A program made the translations under genes and the position numbers. A stretch of 64,000 nt of DNA. It comes from Nocardioides agri. Lineage in GTDB: Bacteria; Actinomycetota; Actinomycetes; Propionibacteriales; Nocardioidaceae. The DNA lies in assembly GCF_013778305.1 (NCBI RefSeq), contig NZ_JACEIC010000002.1, positions 2,009,669 to 2,073,668 of the forward strand, in the 5' to 3' direction. Positions within the stretch are counted from its first letter, which is position 1, and every line of letters starts with the position of its first letter. The notes below the pieces were generated by a model that was not told the DNA's origin, did not search any database, and saw only the letters and a program-made list of their open reading frames with translations. This document shows, piece by piece, positions 7,700 to 17,274 of this stretch.

Positions 7700-8856
7700 T
7701 CAGTACGACTTGGGCAGCCCCAGCGAGTGCATGGCCACGAAATTGAGGATCATCTCCCGGCTGACCGGGGCGATCCGGCCGGCGCGGGTGGCGACGAGCA
7801 GCCCGGCGACGCCGTACTCCTGGGTGATGCCGTTGCCGCCGTGGGTCTGCACCGCGGCGTCGGCGGCGTTGCAGGCCGCCTCGGCAGCGGCGTACTTGGC
7901 CATGTTGGCGGCCTCGCCGGCGCCGAAGTCGTCACCGGCGTCGTAGAGCGCGGCCGCCTTCTGGGTCATCAGCCGCGCCATCTCGGTCTCGATGTGCACC
8001 TGCGCGAGCGGGTGCGCGACCGCCTGGTGGGCGCCGATCGCGTCCTTGAAGACCGTGCGCTCCTTGGCGTACGCCGCGGCCTTGCCGATCGCGTAGCGGG
8101 CCAGCCCGGTCGAGAACGACGCGGCCATGATCCGCTCGGGGTTGAGGCCGGCGAAGAGCTGCACGAGGCCGCCGTCCTCGTCGCCGACCAGCGCGTCGCC
8201 GGGCAGCCGGACGTCGTCGAGGAAGACCTGGAACTGCAGCTCCGGGCTGACGATCTCCATGGGGATGTGCTTGTACTCGAAGCCCGGGGCGTCCGTGGGG
8301 ACGACGAACAGCACCGGCTTCACCTTGCCGGTCCGGGCGTCCTCGGCCCGGGCGACGACGAGGACGTTGTCGGCCTCGTCGACCCCGGAGATGTAGACCT
8401 TGCGGCCGTTGAGCACCCACTCGCTGCCGTCCTTGCGGGCGGTGGTGGTGATGTTGTGGGTGTTGGTGCCGGCGTCGGGCTCGGTGATCGCGAAGGCCAT
8501 CGTCGAGGTGCCGTCGCAGATGCCGGGCAGCCAGCGCTGCTTCTGCTCGTCGGTGCCGTAGCGGGTGATGATCGTGCCGCAGATCGCCGGGCTGACGACC
8601 ATGAGCAGCAGCGGGCAACCCTGGGCGGCGAGCTCCTCGCAGACCGCCGCGATGTCGCCGATGCCGCCGCCCCCGCCGCCGTACTCCTCGGGGATGTTGA
8701 TGCCGAGGTAGCCGTTCTTGCCGATCTCGAGCCAGAGCTCGGTGGTCTTCTCGCCGGCGCGGGCCTTCTCGGTGAACCACTCGCGGCCGTACTTCCCGGC
8801 CAGCCTGGCCACGGCCTTGCGCAGCTCCTGGCGCTCCTCGGACTCGCTGAACGTGC

Positions 8857-8860
<4 letters not shown>
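7700..8860 (-). CDS. acyl-CoA dehydrogenase (last gene of the acyl-CoA operon)
   Basis: 386 aa, GTG start overlapping the upstream carboxylase alpha stop by 4 bp (GTGA). FAD-binding signatures are present: MAFAITEPDAGTN with the flavin-contacting segment, the middle beta-domain, and QTHGGNGITQEYGV near the C-terminus. The enzyme oxidises an acyl-CoA to the 2,3-enoyl-CoA and passes electrons to ETF. Together with the biotin carboxylase and AtuA-like genes, this suggests breakdown of a branched or terpenoid acyl-CoA (leucine/isovaleryl, citronellyl or similar); the chain cannot be told from sequence alone. Confidence 0.9.
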
Positions 8861-10730
<1,870 letters not shown>

Positions 10731-10734
<4 letters not shown>

Positions 10735-12302
10735 GGTCGGAACACCCCGAATCGGTCGGTGCCCACGACGGGCTGGTTCTCGATGACGGAGAGGCAGATG
10801 CCGAGGATCGTGCGGGTGTCGCGCGGGTCGATGACGCCGTCGTCGTAGACCATCCCGGACAGGAAGTGCGGAAGCGACTGCTCCTCGACCGAGGCCTCGA
10901 TCATCGCCTTGACGCCCTGGAACCCCTCCGCGTCGAACGGCTGACCCTTCGACTCCGCCGACTGCTGGGCGACGATCTCGAGGACCCCCGCGAGCTGGGC
11001 GGGGCCCATCACCGCGGACTTGGCGGACGGCCAGGTGAAGAGGAAGCGCGGGTCGAACGCGCGGCCATTCATGCCGTAGTTGCCGGCGCCGTACGACGCG
11101 CCCATGATCACGCTCAGGTGCGGGACCGTGGAGTTGCTGATCGCGTTGATCATCATCGCGCCGTGCTTGATGATCCCGCCCTGCTCGTAGTCCTTGCCGA
11201 CCATGTAGCCGGTGGTGTTGTGCAGGAAGAGCAGCGGGGTGTCGGTCTGGTTGGCGAGCTGCACGAACTGGGTCGCCTTCTGCGCCTCCGCGCTGAACAG
11301 CACGCCCTGGGCGTTGGCGAGGATGCCGATCGGCCGGCCGTGCAGCCTGGCCCAGCCGGTCACCAGAGAGGTGCCGTAGAGCGGCTTGAACTCGTCGAAC
11401 ACCACGCCGTTGGTGGCCGAGACCCCGTCGCAGACCCGCCGGATCACCTCGCGAGGGTCGAACGGCTCCTTGAGGTCGCTCGGGATCAGTTCGAGCAGGC
11501 CCTCCGGGTCCTCGTCGGGCTCGGCCCACGAGGTCGGGGCCGCGGTCGCCTTGCGCCAGTTGAGGCGCGCGACGATCCGCCGCCCGATCCGGATCGCGTC
11601 GTGCTCGTCCTCGGCGAGGTAGTCGGCGAGACCCGACGTCCGCGCGTGCATCTCGGCGCCGCCGAGCGACTCGTCGTCGGACTCCTCGCCCGTCGCCATC
11701 TTCACCAGCGGCGGGCCGCCGAGGAAGACCTTGGCCTGCTCCTTGACCATCACCGTGTAGTCGGACATGCCGGGCACGTAGGCGCCACCGGCGGTGGAGT
11801 TGCCGAAGACCAGCGCGACCGTGGGCTCCTTGCGCGCCGACGCCCGGGTGATGTCGCGGAAGAGCTTGCCGCCCGGGATGAAGATCTCCTTCTGGGTGGG
11901 CAGGTCCGCGCCGCCGGACTCCACCAGCGACACCGTCGGCAGGCCGTTCTCCTCCGCGATCTGCGAGGCCCGGAAGATCTTCTTCACCGTCCACGGGTTG
12001 GAGGCGCCGCCCTTCACCGTCGGGTCGTTGGCCGTGATCATGCACTCGACGCCCTCGATCACCCCGATGCCCGTGACCACCGAGGCGCCGACGGTGAAGT
12101 CCGAGCCCCAGCCGGCCAGCGGCGAGAGCTCCAGGAAGGCCGAGCCCTCGTCGACGAGCAGCTCGATCCGCTCGCGGGGCAGCAGCTTGCCGCGGCCGTG
12201 GTGCCGGGCGATCGAACGCTCGCCACCGCCGGCCACCGCCTTGGCGTGCTCGGCGTCGAGGTCGGCGAGCTTCTCCAGCATCGCCGTCCGGTTGTCGCTC
12301 AT
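10731..12302 (-). CDS. acyl-CoA carboxylase beta subunit (carboxyltransferase)
   Basis: 523 aa, ATG at 12302 overlapping the SRPBCC stop (ATGA). Carboxyltransferase N- and C-domains are complete: HGRGKLLPRERIELLVDEG, the first oxyanion region GGAYVPGMSDY, and the second, MIMGASYGAGNYGM-type loop near residue 390 (written here as GASYGAGNYGMNGRAF). The sequence AISNSTVPHLSVIMGASYG favours the methylcrotonyl/geranyl-CoA branch over propionyl-CoA carboxylases, which is a judgement from memory. It transfers carboxyl from biotin to the gamma carbon of an enoyl-CoA in that branch. Confidence 0.9.
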
Positions 12303-12751
12303 GCCTCGACGACCTCCTTCATCCGTTCGAGGGTGGTGCGCATGCCGCGCTCGTTGGTGCGGCCGCGCAGTGCGCCGAGCACCAGCCAGTAGAACCGCAG
12401 GTAGGGCTTGGGCTCGAGGCGGAAGTACTCGGTGACGAGCGACCCGTCGCCGTCGGGCTCGATGCGGTAGCCCCAGTTGTTGATCGGCACCTCCTCGGTG
12501 CCGACCCGGAACTCGAAGACCTCGCCCGGCACGCAGGCCGTCACCTGGCAGGGCGTCCAGTACGTCGGGCCGACGCCGTTGCGCTTCACGTGGCCCTTGA
12601 AGTAGGCGCCCACCTCGGGGCCGGTCGAGCCGCGCGACCAGCGTGCCTCGAACGTCTCGGGCGAGAACTCGCCGATGCGCGTCACGTCCGAGACCAGCGC
12701 CCACACCTTCTCGGGCGGCGCGTCCATCCGGAGGCTCACCTCACCGGACAT
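12299..12751 (-). CDS. SRPBCC (START-like) family protein
   Basis: 150 aa. It begins SGEVSLRMDAPPEKVWALVSDVTRIGEFSP, the standard first strand and helices of the polyketide-cyclase/SRPBCC fold, with a hydrophobic ligand cavity expected. It ends in a long amphipathic helix (MRTTLERMKEVVEA). It starts 8 nt after the acyl-CoA dehydrogenase stop and overlaps the carboxylase beta start by 4 bp, so it is part of the operon. A lipid- or acyl-binding accessory role is plausible; no catalytic residues are evident. Confidence 0.75.
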   Translation of the reverse strand: MSGEVSLRMDAPPEKVWALVSDVTRIGEFSPETFEARWSRGSTGPEVGAYFKGHVKRNGVGPTYWTPCQVTACVPGEVFEFRVGTEEVPINNWGYRIEPDGDGSLVTEYFRLEPKPYLRFYWLVLGALRGRTNERGMRTTLERMKEVVEA

Positions 12752-12759
12752 GGAGCCCC

Positions 12760-13878
12760 TCACGCGTAGCCCAGCAGCTTGGCTGCGAGATCGGCCAGCA
12801 CTTCGCTCGCCCCTCCTCCGATCGGCAGGATCCGGGCGTCGCGGTAGTGCCGCTCCACCTCGGTCCCGTGCATGTATCCCGTCCCGCCGTGCAGCTGGAC
12901 GGCCTGGTCGCAGACGTACGTCGCGCAGTCGACCGCGGTCTGCTTCGCCAAGCAGGCCTCGGCGATCACCATCTCGCCGGTGGCGTGCCGGCGGGCGACC
13001 TCGCGGGTGTAGGTGCGCGCGACCTCGACCTGGCGGCGCATCTCGACGAGCTTGTGCCGCACGACCTGCCGGCTGACCAGCGGCTTGCCGAACGTGTCGC
13101 GGTCGCGGCAGTACGTCGCGGTCAGCTCGAGCGAGCGGCCGGCGATCCCGTAGGCGTGCACCGCGAGGGCCAGCCGCTCGACCACGAACTGCTGCGCGAT
13201 CTGCGCGAACCCGCTGCCCTCCTCGCCGACCAGGTTGCCGACCGGGACCCGCGCGTCGACGAACGACAGCTCGGCGGTGTCGGAGCAGTGCCAGCCCATC
13301 TTGCGCAGCGACCGGTCGACGGTGAAGCCCGGCGTGCCCTTCTCGACCACCAGCAGGCTCACCCCGCCGGCACCGGGGCCGCCGGTGCGCACCGCGGTGG
13401 TGACGAAGTCCGCGCGCACCCCGCTGGTGATGAACGTCTTGGCGCCGTTGACGACGTACTCGTCGCCCTGGCGGACGGCGGTCGTGCGGATGCCGCCCAC
13501 GTCGGAGCCGCCGCCGGGCTCGGTGATGCCGAGCGCGCCGATCTTCTCCCCGGCCAGCGTCGGTCGGACGAAGCGGTCGACCAGGTCGGCGTCGCCGGAG
13601 GCCACGATGTGCGGCAGGGCGATGCCGCCGGTGAACAGCGCGGCCATCAGGCCAGACGACGCGCCCGCGCCGAGCATCCCCTCCTGGAGGTCGACGGTGT
13701 CGAGCACGTCGCCGCCCTCGCCGCCGACGTCCTCGGGGAAGGAGATGCCGAGCAGACCCTGCTTGGCGGCCGCCCGGTGCAGCTCGCGCGGGACCTCGCC
13801 GGCGTCCTCCCACTCCTGGAGGTGGTCGACGACCTCGCGGCGCACGAACTCGGCTCCCAGGTCCCTGAGATCGCTCAC
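12760..13878 (-). CDS. acyl-CoA dehydrogenase (first of two in the operon)
   Basis: 372 aa, GTG start. Shows LGITEPGGGSDVGGIRTTA for flavin binding and VQLHGGTGYMHGTEVERHYRDARI near the C-terminus, the usual family elements. It is distinct from the second dehydrogenase at 7700-8860, so the operon encodes two desaturation steps or two substrate ranges. A 148-bp gap containing a long nested palindrome separates it from the AtuA gene upstream, so transcript processing or partial termination may occur between them. It probably uses ETF as electron acceptor. Confidence 0.9.
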   Translation of the reverse strand: MSDLRDLGAEFVRREVVDHLQEWEDAGEVPRELHRAAAKQGLLGISFPEDVGGEGGDVLDTVDLQEGMLGAGASSGLMAALFTGGIALPHIVASGDADLVDRFVRPTLAGEKIGALGITEPGGGSDVGGIRTTAVRQGDEYVVNGAKTFITSGVRADFVTTAVRTGGPGAGGVSLLVVEKGTPGFTVDRSLRKMGWHCSDTAELSFVDARVPVGNLVGEEGSGFAQIAQQFVVERLALAVHAYGIAGRSLELTATYCRDRDTFGKPLVSRQVVRHKLVEMRRQVEVARTYTREVARRHATGEMVIAEACLAKQTAVDCATYVCDQAVQLHGGTGYMHGTEVERHYRDARILPIGGGASEVLADLAAKLLGYA

Positions 13879-13902
13879 GTCGTGCCCCCTCGCGCTCCCG
13901 CG

Positions 13903-13990
13903 GTTTCATCAAGGGATGACGGTGAACCCGCGCTTCCCTGGACGAGCTCGTCGAGGGAAGCGCGGCTCGAACCGCATCCCTTGATGAAAC
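13903..13990. repeat. 88-bp nested palindrome between the AtuA and acyl-CoA dehydrogenase genes
   Basis: Outer arms GTTTCATCAAGGGATG (13903-13918) and CATCCCTTGATGAAAC (13975-13990) are perfect over 16 bp. Inner arms CGCGCTTCCCT (13929-13939) and AGGGAAGCGCG (13954-13964) are perfect over 11 bp. The centre is a 12-bp palindrome, GACGAGCTCGTC (13941-13952). The unpaired bulges both contain GAACC. The RNA would fold into one long three-tier hairpin. It lies inside the operon, after the AtuA stop by 36 nt, and could stabilise mRNA ends or attenuate transcription. Confidence 0.85.
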
Positions 13991-14026
13991 GCCGCCGCCC
14001 TCGCGCCAGCAACGCAGCACCCCGGC

Positions 14027-15718
14027 TCACAGGAGGTCCTCCTGGATGTTGACCATGCGGGACCGGACCCACTCGCCCAGCCCCTTCGCCTGCGGGTCGA
14101 AGCGGGTGGAGGCGGCGACGCCGTCCCCGAGCAGGCCGCGGATCAGCACGTTGACGCCGCCGAGGTTGGGCAGCACGTGCACCTCGACGTCGAGGTCGGC
14201 CGCCTCCGGGACCAGCTCCCGCACCTTGCGGGGCGTGATCAGCTTGGCGAGCCAGGTGACCCGGGCGTCGTACTGCTCCGACCCGTCGTGCACCACCCAG
14301 AGGCCGAGGTTCGCGTCGCCGCCCTTGTCGCCGGACCGTGCGTGGACGAACGAGCCGAGCGGCGCGCGGCGGGTCAGCGAGTCGGGGCGCGCGGGGTACG
14401 GCGACGGGCGCCGTCCCGCGGCCGGGTCGGCGGAGGAGCGCTCCGGCGGATCGGGGACGACCTCCCTCCGGCCGTCGGCGTGCACGACCGTGTGCGTGAC
14501 GGCCGAGCGGTCGACGTACTCCGCCCGGTAGATGCCGAAGGGCGTGGGCGCGGCCGGCGGCGCGGTCATCGTGAAGCCGGGGTACGACGCCAGCGCGAGC
14601 TCGACCGCGGCGGCGGTGAACCCGCGGCCGACCGGGTCGGGCTTGGCGTCCTTGACCGTGCAGCGCAGCAGCGCGGAGGCGCCCTCCTCGGTGTCGGCGT
14701 CGAGGGGCGGCAGGGCCGAGCGGGTCCAGGTGACCTCGGCGGCAGTGAGCGCGGGCGCCAGCTGCTCGCGCACCCAGTCGGCCTTGGCGTCGATGTCGAG
14801 GCCGGTGAGCACGAGCTCGACGGTGTTGCGGAACCCGCCGAGCTCGTTGACGCAGACCTTGAGCCGCTCGGGCGGCGCCTCCCCCCGGACGCCGGTGATC
14901 GACACGCGGTCCGGACCGGCCTGGCTCAGCTCGACCGTGTCGAGGAGCGTGGTGACGTCGGGGTTGAGGTAGCGCGTGGACTGGATCTCGTAGAGCAACT
15001 GCGCGGTGACGGTGTCGACGGTGACCGCGCCGCCCGTGCCGTCGTGCTTGGTGATCACGCTGCTGCCGTCGGCGGCGATCTCCGCCAGCGGGAAACCCAA
15101 CGGTTGACCGGTGTGTGGCAGCGAGCGGAAGCCGGAGAAGTTGCCGCCGGTCGCCTGGCAGCCGCACTCGAGCACGTGCCCGGCGACGACGGCGCCGGCG
15201 AGCTCGTCGTAGGACGTCGGCGTCCAGCCATGGTGGGCGACCGCCGGTCCGACGACCAGGGACGCGTCCGTCACGCGCCCGGTGACGACGATGTCGGCGC
15301 CGGCCTGCAGGGCCGCCGCGATGCCGAAGCCGCCGAGGTAGGCGTTGGCGGTCAGTGCGTCGGCGAAACCGAGCGCGCGGACGTCGTCGCCCTCGACGTG
15401 CGCGATCGCCGGGTCGAGCCCGAGACCGGACGCGACCTCGCGTAGCTTGTCGGCGAGGCCGGCGGGGTTGAGGCCGCCGGCGTTGCTGACGATCTTGACG
15501 CCGCGCTCGAGCGCGAGGCCGAGGCAGTCCTCGACCTGGCGGACGAAGGTCTTCGCGTAGCCCAGCGAGGCGTCCTTCATCGTGTCCTTGCCGAGGATGA
15601 GCATCGTCAGCTCAGCGAGGTAGTCGCCGGTCAGGTAGTCGAGCTGGCCGCCCTCGAGCATCTCCCGCATCGCGGAGAGCCGGTCGCCGTAGAAGCCGGA
15701 GCAGTTGCCGATCCTCAC
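14027..15718 (-). CDS. AtuA family protein (DUF1446), acyclic terpene utilisation type
   Basis: 563 aa, GTG start overlapping the TIGR03084 stop (GTGA). The N-terminus MRIGNCSGFYGDRLSAM and the segment KIVSNAGGLNPAGLADKL are characteristic of AtuA, a protein needed for citronellol/geraniol catabolism in Pseudomonas whose biochemical role is not settled. The C-terminal 100 residues (LGSFVHARSGDKGGDANLGLWV) correspond to the separate small domain often fused in actinobacteria. Its presence with two acyl-CoA dehydrogenases and a biotin-dependent carboxylase is the classical Atu/Liu gene set. Confidence 0.88.
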   Translation of the reverse strand: MRIGNCSGFYGDRLSAMREMLEGGQLDYLTGDYLAELTMLILGKDTMKDASLGYAKTFVRQVEDCLGLALERGVKIVSNAGGLNPAGLADKLREVASGLGLDPAIAHVEGDDVRALGFADALTANAYLGGFGIAAALQAGADIVVTGRVTDASLVVGPAVAHHGWTPTSYDELAGAVVAGHVLECGCQATGGNFSGFRSLPHTGQPLGFPLAEIAADGSSVITKHDGTGGAVTVDTVTAQLLYEIQSTRYLNPDVTTLLDTVELSQAGPDRVSITGVRGEAPPERLKVCVNELGGFRNTVELVLTGLDIDAKADWVREQLAPALTAAEVTWTRSALPPLDADTEEGASALLRCTVKDAKPDPVGRGFTAAAVELALASYPGFTMTAPPAAPTPFGIYRAEYVDRSAVTHTVVHADGRREVVPDPPERSSADPAAGRRPSPYPARPDSLTRRAPLGSFVHARSGDKGGDANLGLWVVHDGSEQYDARVTWLAKLITPRKVRELVPEAADLDVEVHVLPNLGGVNVLIRGLLGDGVAASTRFDPQAKGLGEWVRSRMVNIQEDLL

Positions 15719-16515
15719 GCCTGCTTCTCCCGCCCCTCACCGGCCGGGCCGGCGAACGCCTGCGCGATCGTCAGCCACCGCTCGGCGTCCGCGCCGGTCG
15801 CCACCAGGTCCGTGTCGTCGCGGTGCACCCGCTGGGTGACCAGCAGGCAGAAGTCCCACGCCGAGCCGGTGACGGTCTGCGCGGCGTCCTCCGGACCCCA
15901 CGACCACACCTCGCCGGACGGGGCGACGAGGTCGATCCGGAACTCGTCGGCCGGCGGCTCGAGCTCGTGCACCGAGAACGCGAAGCCGCGGGTGCGTACG
16001 CCGAGGTGGGCGACGTGCCGGACGCGGTCGCTGCGCTCCGGCTCGATGCCGAGCGCGTCGTAGACGTCGAGCGCGTGTGCCCAGGTCTCCATGAAGCGGG
16101 CGGTGACCATCGAGGCCGGCGACATCGGCGGGCCGAACCACGGCATCCTCTCGCCGGCCGGGTACTCGCGCAGCGCGGTCCGCAGGGCCTCGCGCGCGGC
16201 GCCCCACCGGGCCAGCAGCGCCTCGGGGGCGAGCCGGGCGACCTCGTGCGCCTGCTGGTCGATGAAGCCGGTCGGGTCGTTGATCGCGTCGAGCACGACC
16301 GCGTCCCAGGCGTCCTTGCCCTCGGGCGTGCGGGCGCCGGCGGCGAGCACGGCGACCTCGTCGGTCCAGAGCACGTGGGCGACCTGGGTGGCGACGGTCC
16401 ACCCGGCGGCGGGGGTGGGGGCCGCCCAGCCGTCGGCGTCGAGGCCGGAGACGGTGGCCCAGAGCCGGTCACCCTCGACCGTCAGGTCGTCGAGCAGGGC
16501 GTCGAGCAGCGTCAT
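15715..16515 (-). CDS. TIGR03084 family metal-binding protein (DinB/maleylpyruvate-isomerase-like)
   Basis: 266 aa, ATG overlapping the TetR stop. The N-terminal four-helix part has WTVATQVAHVLWTDE with the first metal-ligand histidine, and ARFMETWAHALDVYDALG with a second, matching mycothiol-dependent DinB_2/MDMPI folds. The C-terminal beta region (FSVHELEPPADEFRIDLVAPSGEVW) is the TIGR03084 extension. The family is linked with AtuA in actinobacterial operons, as here. A role in thiol-dependent isomerisation or in handling an intermediate is likely but unproved. Confidence 0.82.
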   Translation of the reverse strand: MTLLDALLDDLTVEGDRLWATVSGLDADGWAAPTPAAGWTVATQVAHVLWTDEVAVLAAGARTPEGKDAWDAVVLDAINDPTGFIDQQAHEVARLAPEALLARWGAAREALRTALREYPAGERMPWFGPPMSPASMVTARFMETWAHALDVYDALGIEPERSDRVRHVAHLGVRTRGFAFSVHELEPPADEFRIDLVAPSGEVWSWGPEDAAQTVTGSAWDFCLLVTQRVHRDDTDLVATGADAERWLTIAQAFAGPAGEGREKQA

Positions 16516-17144
16516 GACTGGTCTCCGTCGGTGTCGTCCGGGTGGTGCAGCGCGTGCTCGAGCACCTCGGACCAGCGGTCCAGGATCGCCGCGCGCCGTC
16601 GGCTGTCGTCGGTGATCGTGCTGGCCAGGCCGAGCCCCCGGACCAGGTCGAGCGTGGCCTGCACGAGCTCGCGGTTGCCGGGCAGGGACTCGTCGACGCC
16701 GAGCAGGTCGACCGTGATCCGGTGGATCTCCCGGCCGATGCGCTGCTCCAGCGGCTCGACGGCCGCCAGCAGCGACTCGTCGGTGCGGGCGGCGACCCAC
16801 AGCTCCAGCGCGGCCGCGAAGACCGCGCCGGTGAAGTGGTCGGCGAGCATCGCGAGGACCGCGCGGGTGTGCCGCGGGCCGTCGGGCAGCGCCGCCGCCG
16901 CCTCGGCGAGCTCCGCGCCGCGCTTCTCGGTCAGGTGCTCGACCGCGGCCACCACGAGGTCGTTCTTGGTCGGGAAGTGGTGCAGCTGCGCCCCGCGGCT
17001 CACGCCCGCCCGCTCGGAGACCAGCGTGGTCGAGGTGCCGGCGAAGCCGCGCTCGACCAGGCACTCGACCGTGGCGTCCAGCAGCCGGGACCGCATCACC
17101 CGGGTCCGCTCCTCCTGCGGCACGCGGGTGGTCGTCGTCGGCAT
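16512..17144 (-). CDS. TetR family transcriptional regulator of the acyl-CoA operon
   Basis: 210 aa. The N-terminal helix-turn-helix reads LDATVECLVERGFAGTSTTLVSERAGVSRGAQLHHFPTKNDL-type; the recognition helix is around AGVSRGAQLHHF. The remainder is the helical ligand-binding dimer domain. It is the first gene of the 17144-7700 transcription unit, so it probably represses its own operon and responds to an acyl-CoA intermediate. A full promoter is visible upstream: TTGACT (17175-17180), an 18-nt spacer and CAGGCT (17151-17156), 6 nt before the ATG, with GACT-N7-AGTC in the spacer as a weak candidate operator. Confidence 0.87.
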   Translation of the reverse strand: MPTTTTRVPQEERTRVMRSRLLDATVECLVERGFAGTSTTLVSERAGVSRGAQLHHFPTKNDLVVAAVEHLTEKRGAELAEAAAALPDGPRHTRAVLAMLADHFTGAVFAAALELWVAARTDESLLAAVEPLEQRIGREIHRITVDLLGVDESLPGNRELVQATLDLVRGLGLASTITDDSRRRAAILDRWSEVLEHALHHPDDTDGDQS

Positions 17145-17150
17145 GCCCCC

Positions 17151-17180
17151 AGCCTGCCCGCCCGACTAACAAACAGTCAA
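17151..17180 (-). promoter_or_regulatory. promoter and possible self-operator of the tetR-atu operon
   Basis: Minus strand: -35 TTGACT (17180-17175), 18 nt, -10 CAGGCT (17156-17151), then GGGGGC and the ATG. The spacer has the short inverted repeat GACT-N7-AGTC (17164-17178). The promoter is well formed; the operator is tentative because the arms are only 4 bp. Confidence 0.6.
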
Positions 17181-17203
17181 GCCTGACTTTTTTGGTGCTC
17201 CGC

Positions 17204-17272
17204 CGGGATATCCAGCGACGTACTGGTTGCTCCCGCGCCCCGGGAACGACCACATCGTCGCTGGGTATCCCG
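17204..17272 (-). terminator. two-tier hairpin directly after the subtilase stop codon
   Basis: Arms CGGGATATCCAGCGACG (17204-17220) and CGTCGCTGGGTATCCCG (17256-17272) pair over 17 bp with one G-U wobble. An inner pair at 17224-17235/17241-17252 fits with one wobble and one mismatch. It begins 2 nt after the subtilase stop (17275). No T-run follows on the minus strand, so it may act as a 3' stabiliser or a factor-dependent end. Confidence 0.6.
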
Positions 17273-17274
17273 CC

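Noticed and set aside
17175-17193. Plus-strand terminator AGTCA/TGACT followed by six T
   Set aside because: There is no plus-strand gene upstream to terminate; the same bases form the -35 region of the tetR promoter on the other strand.
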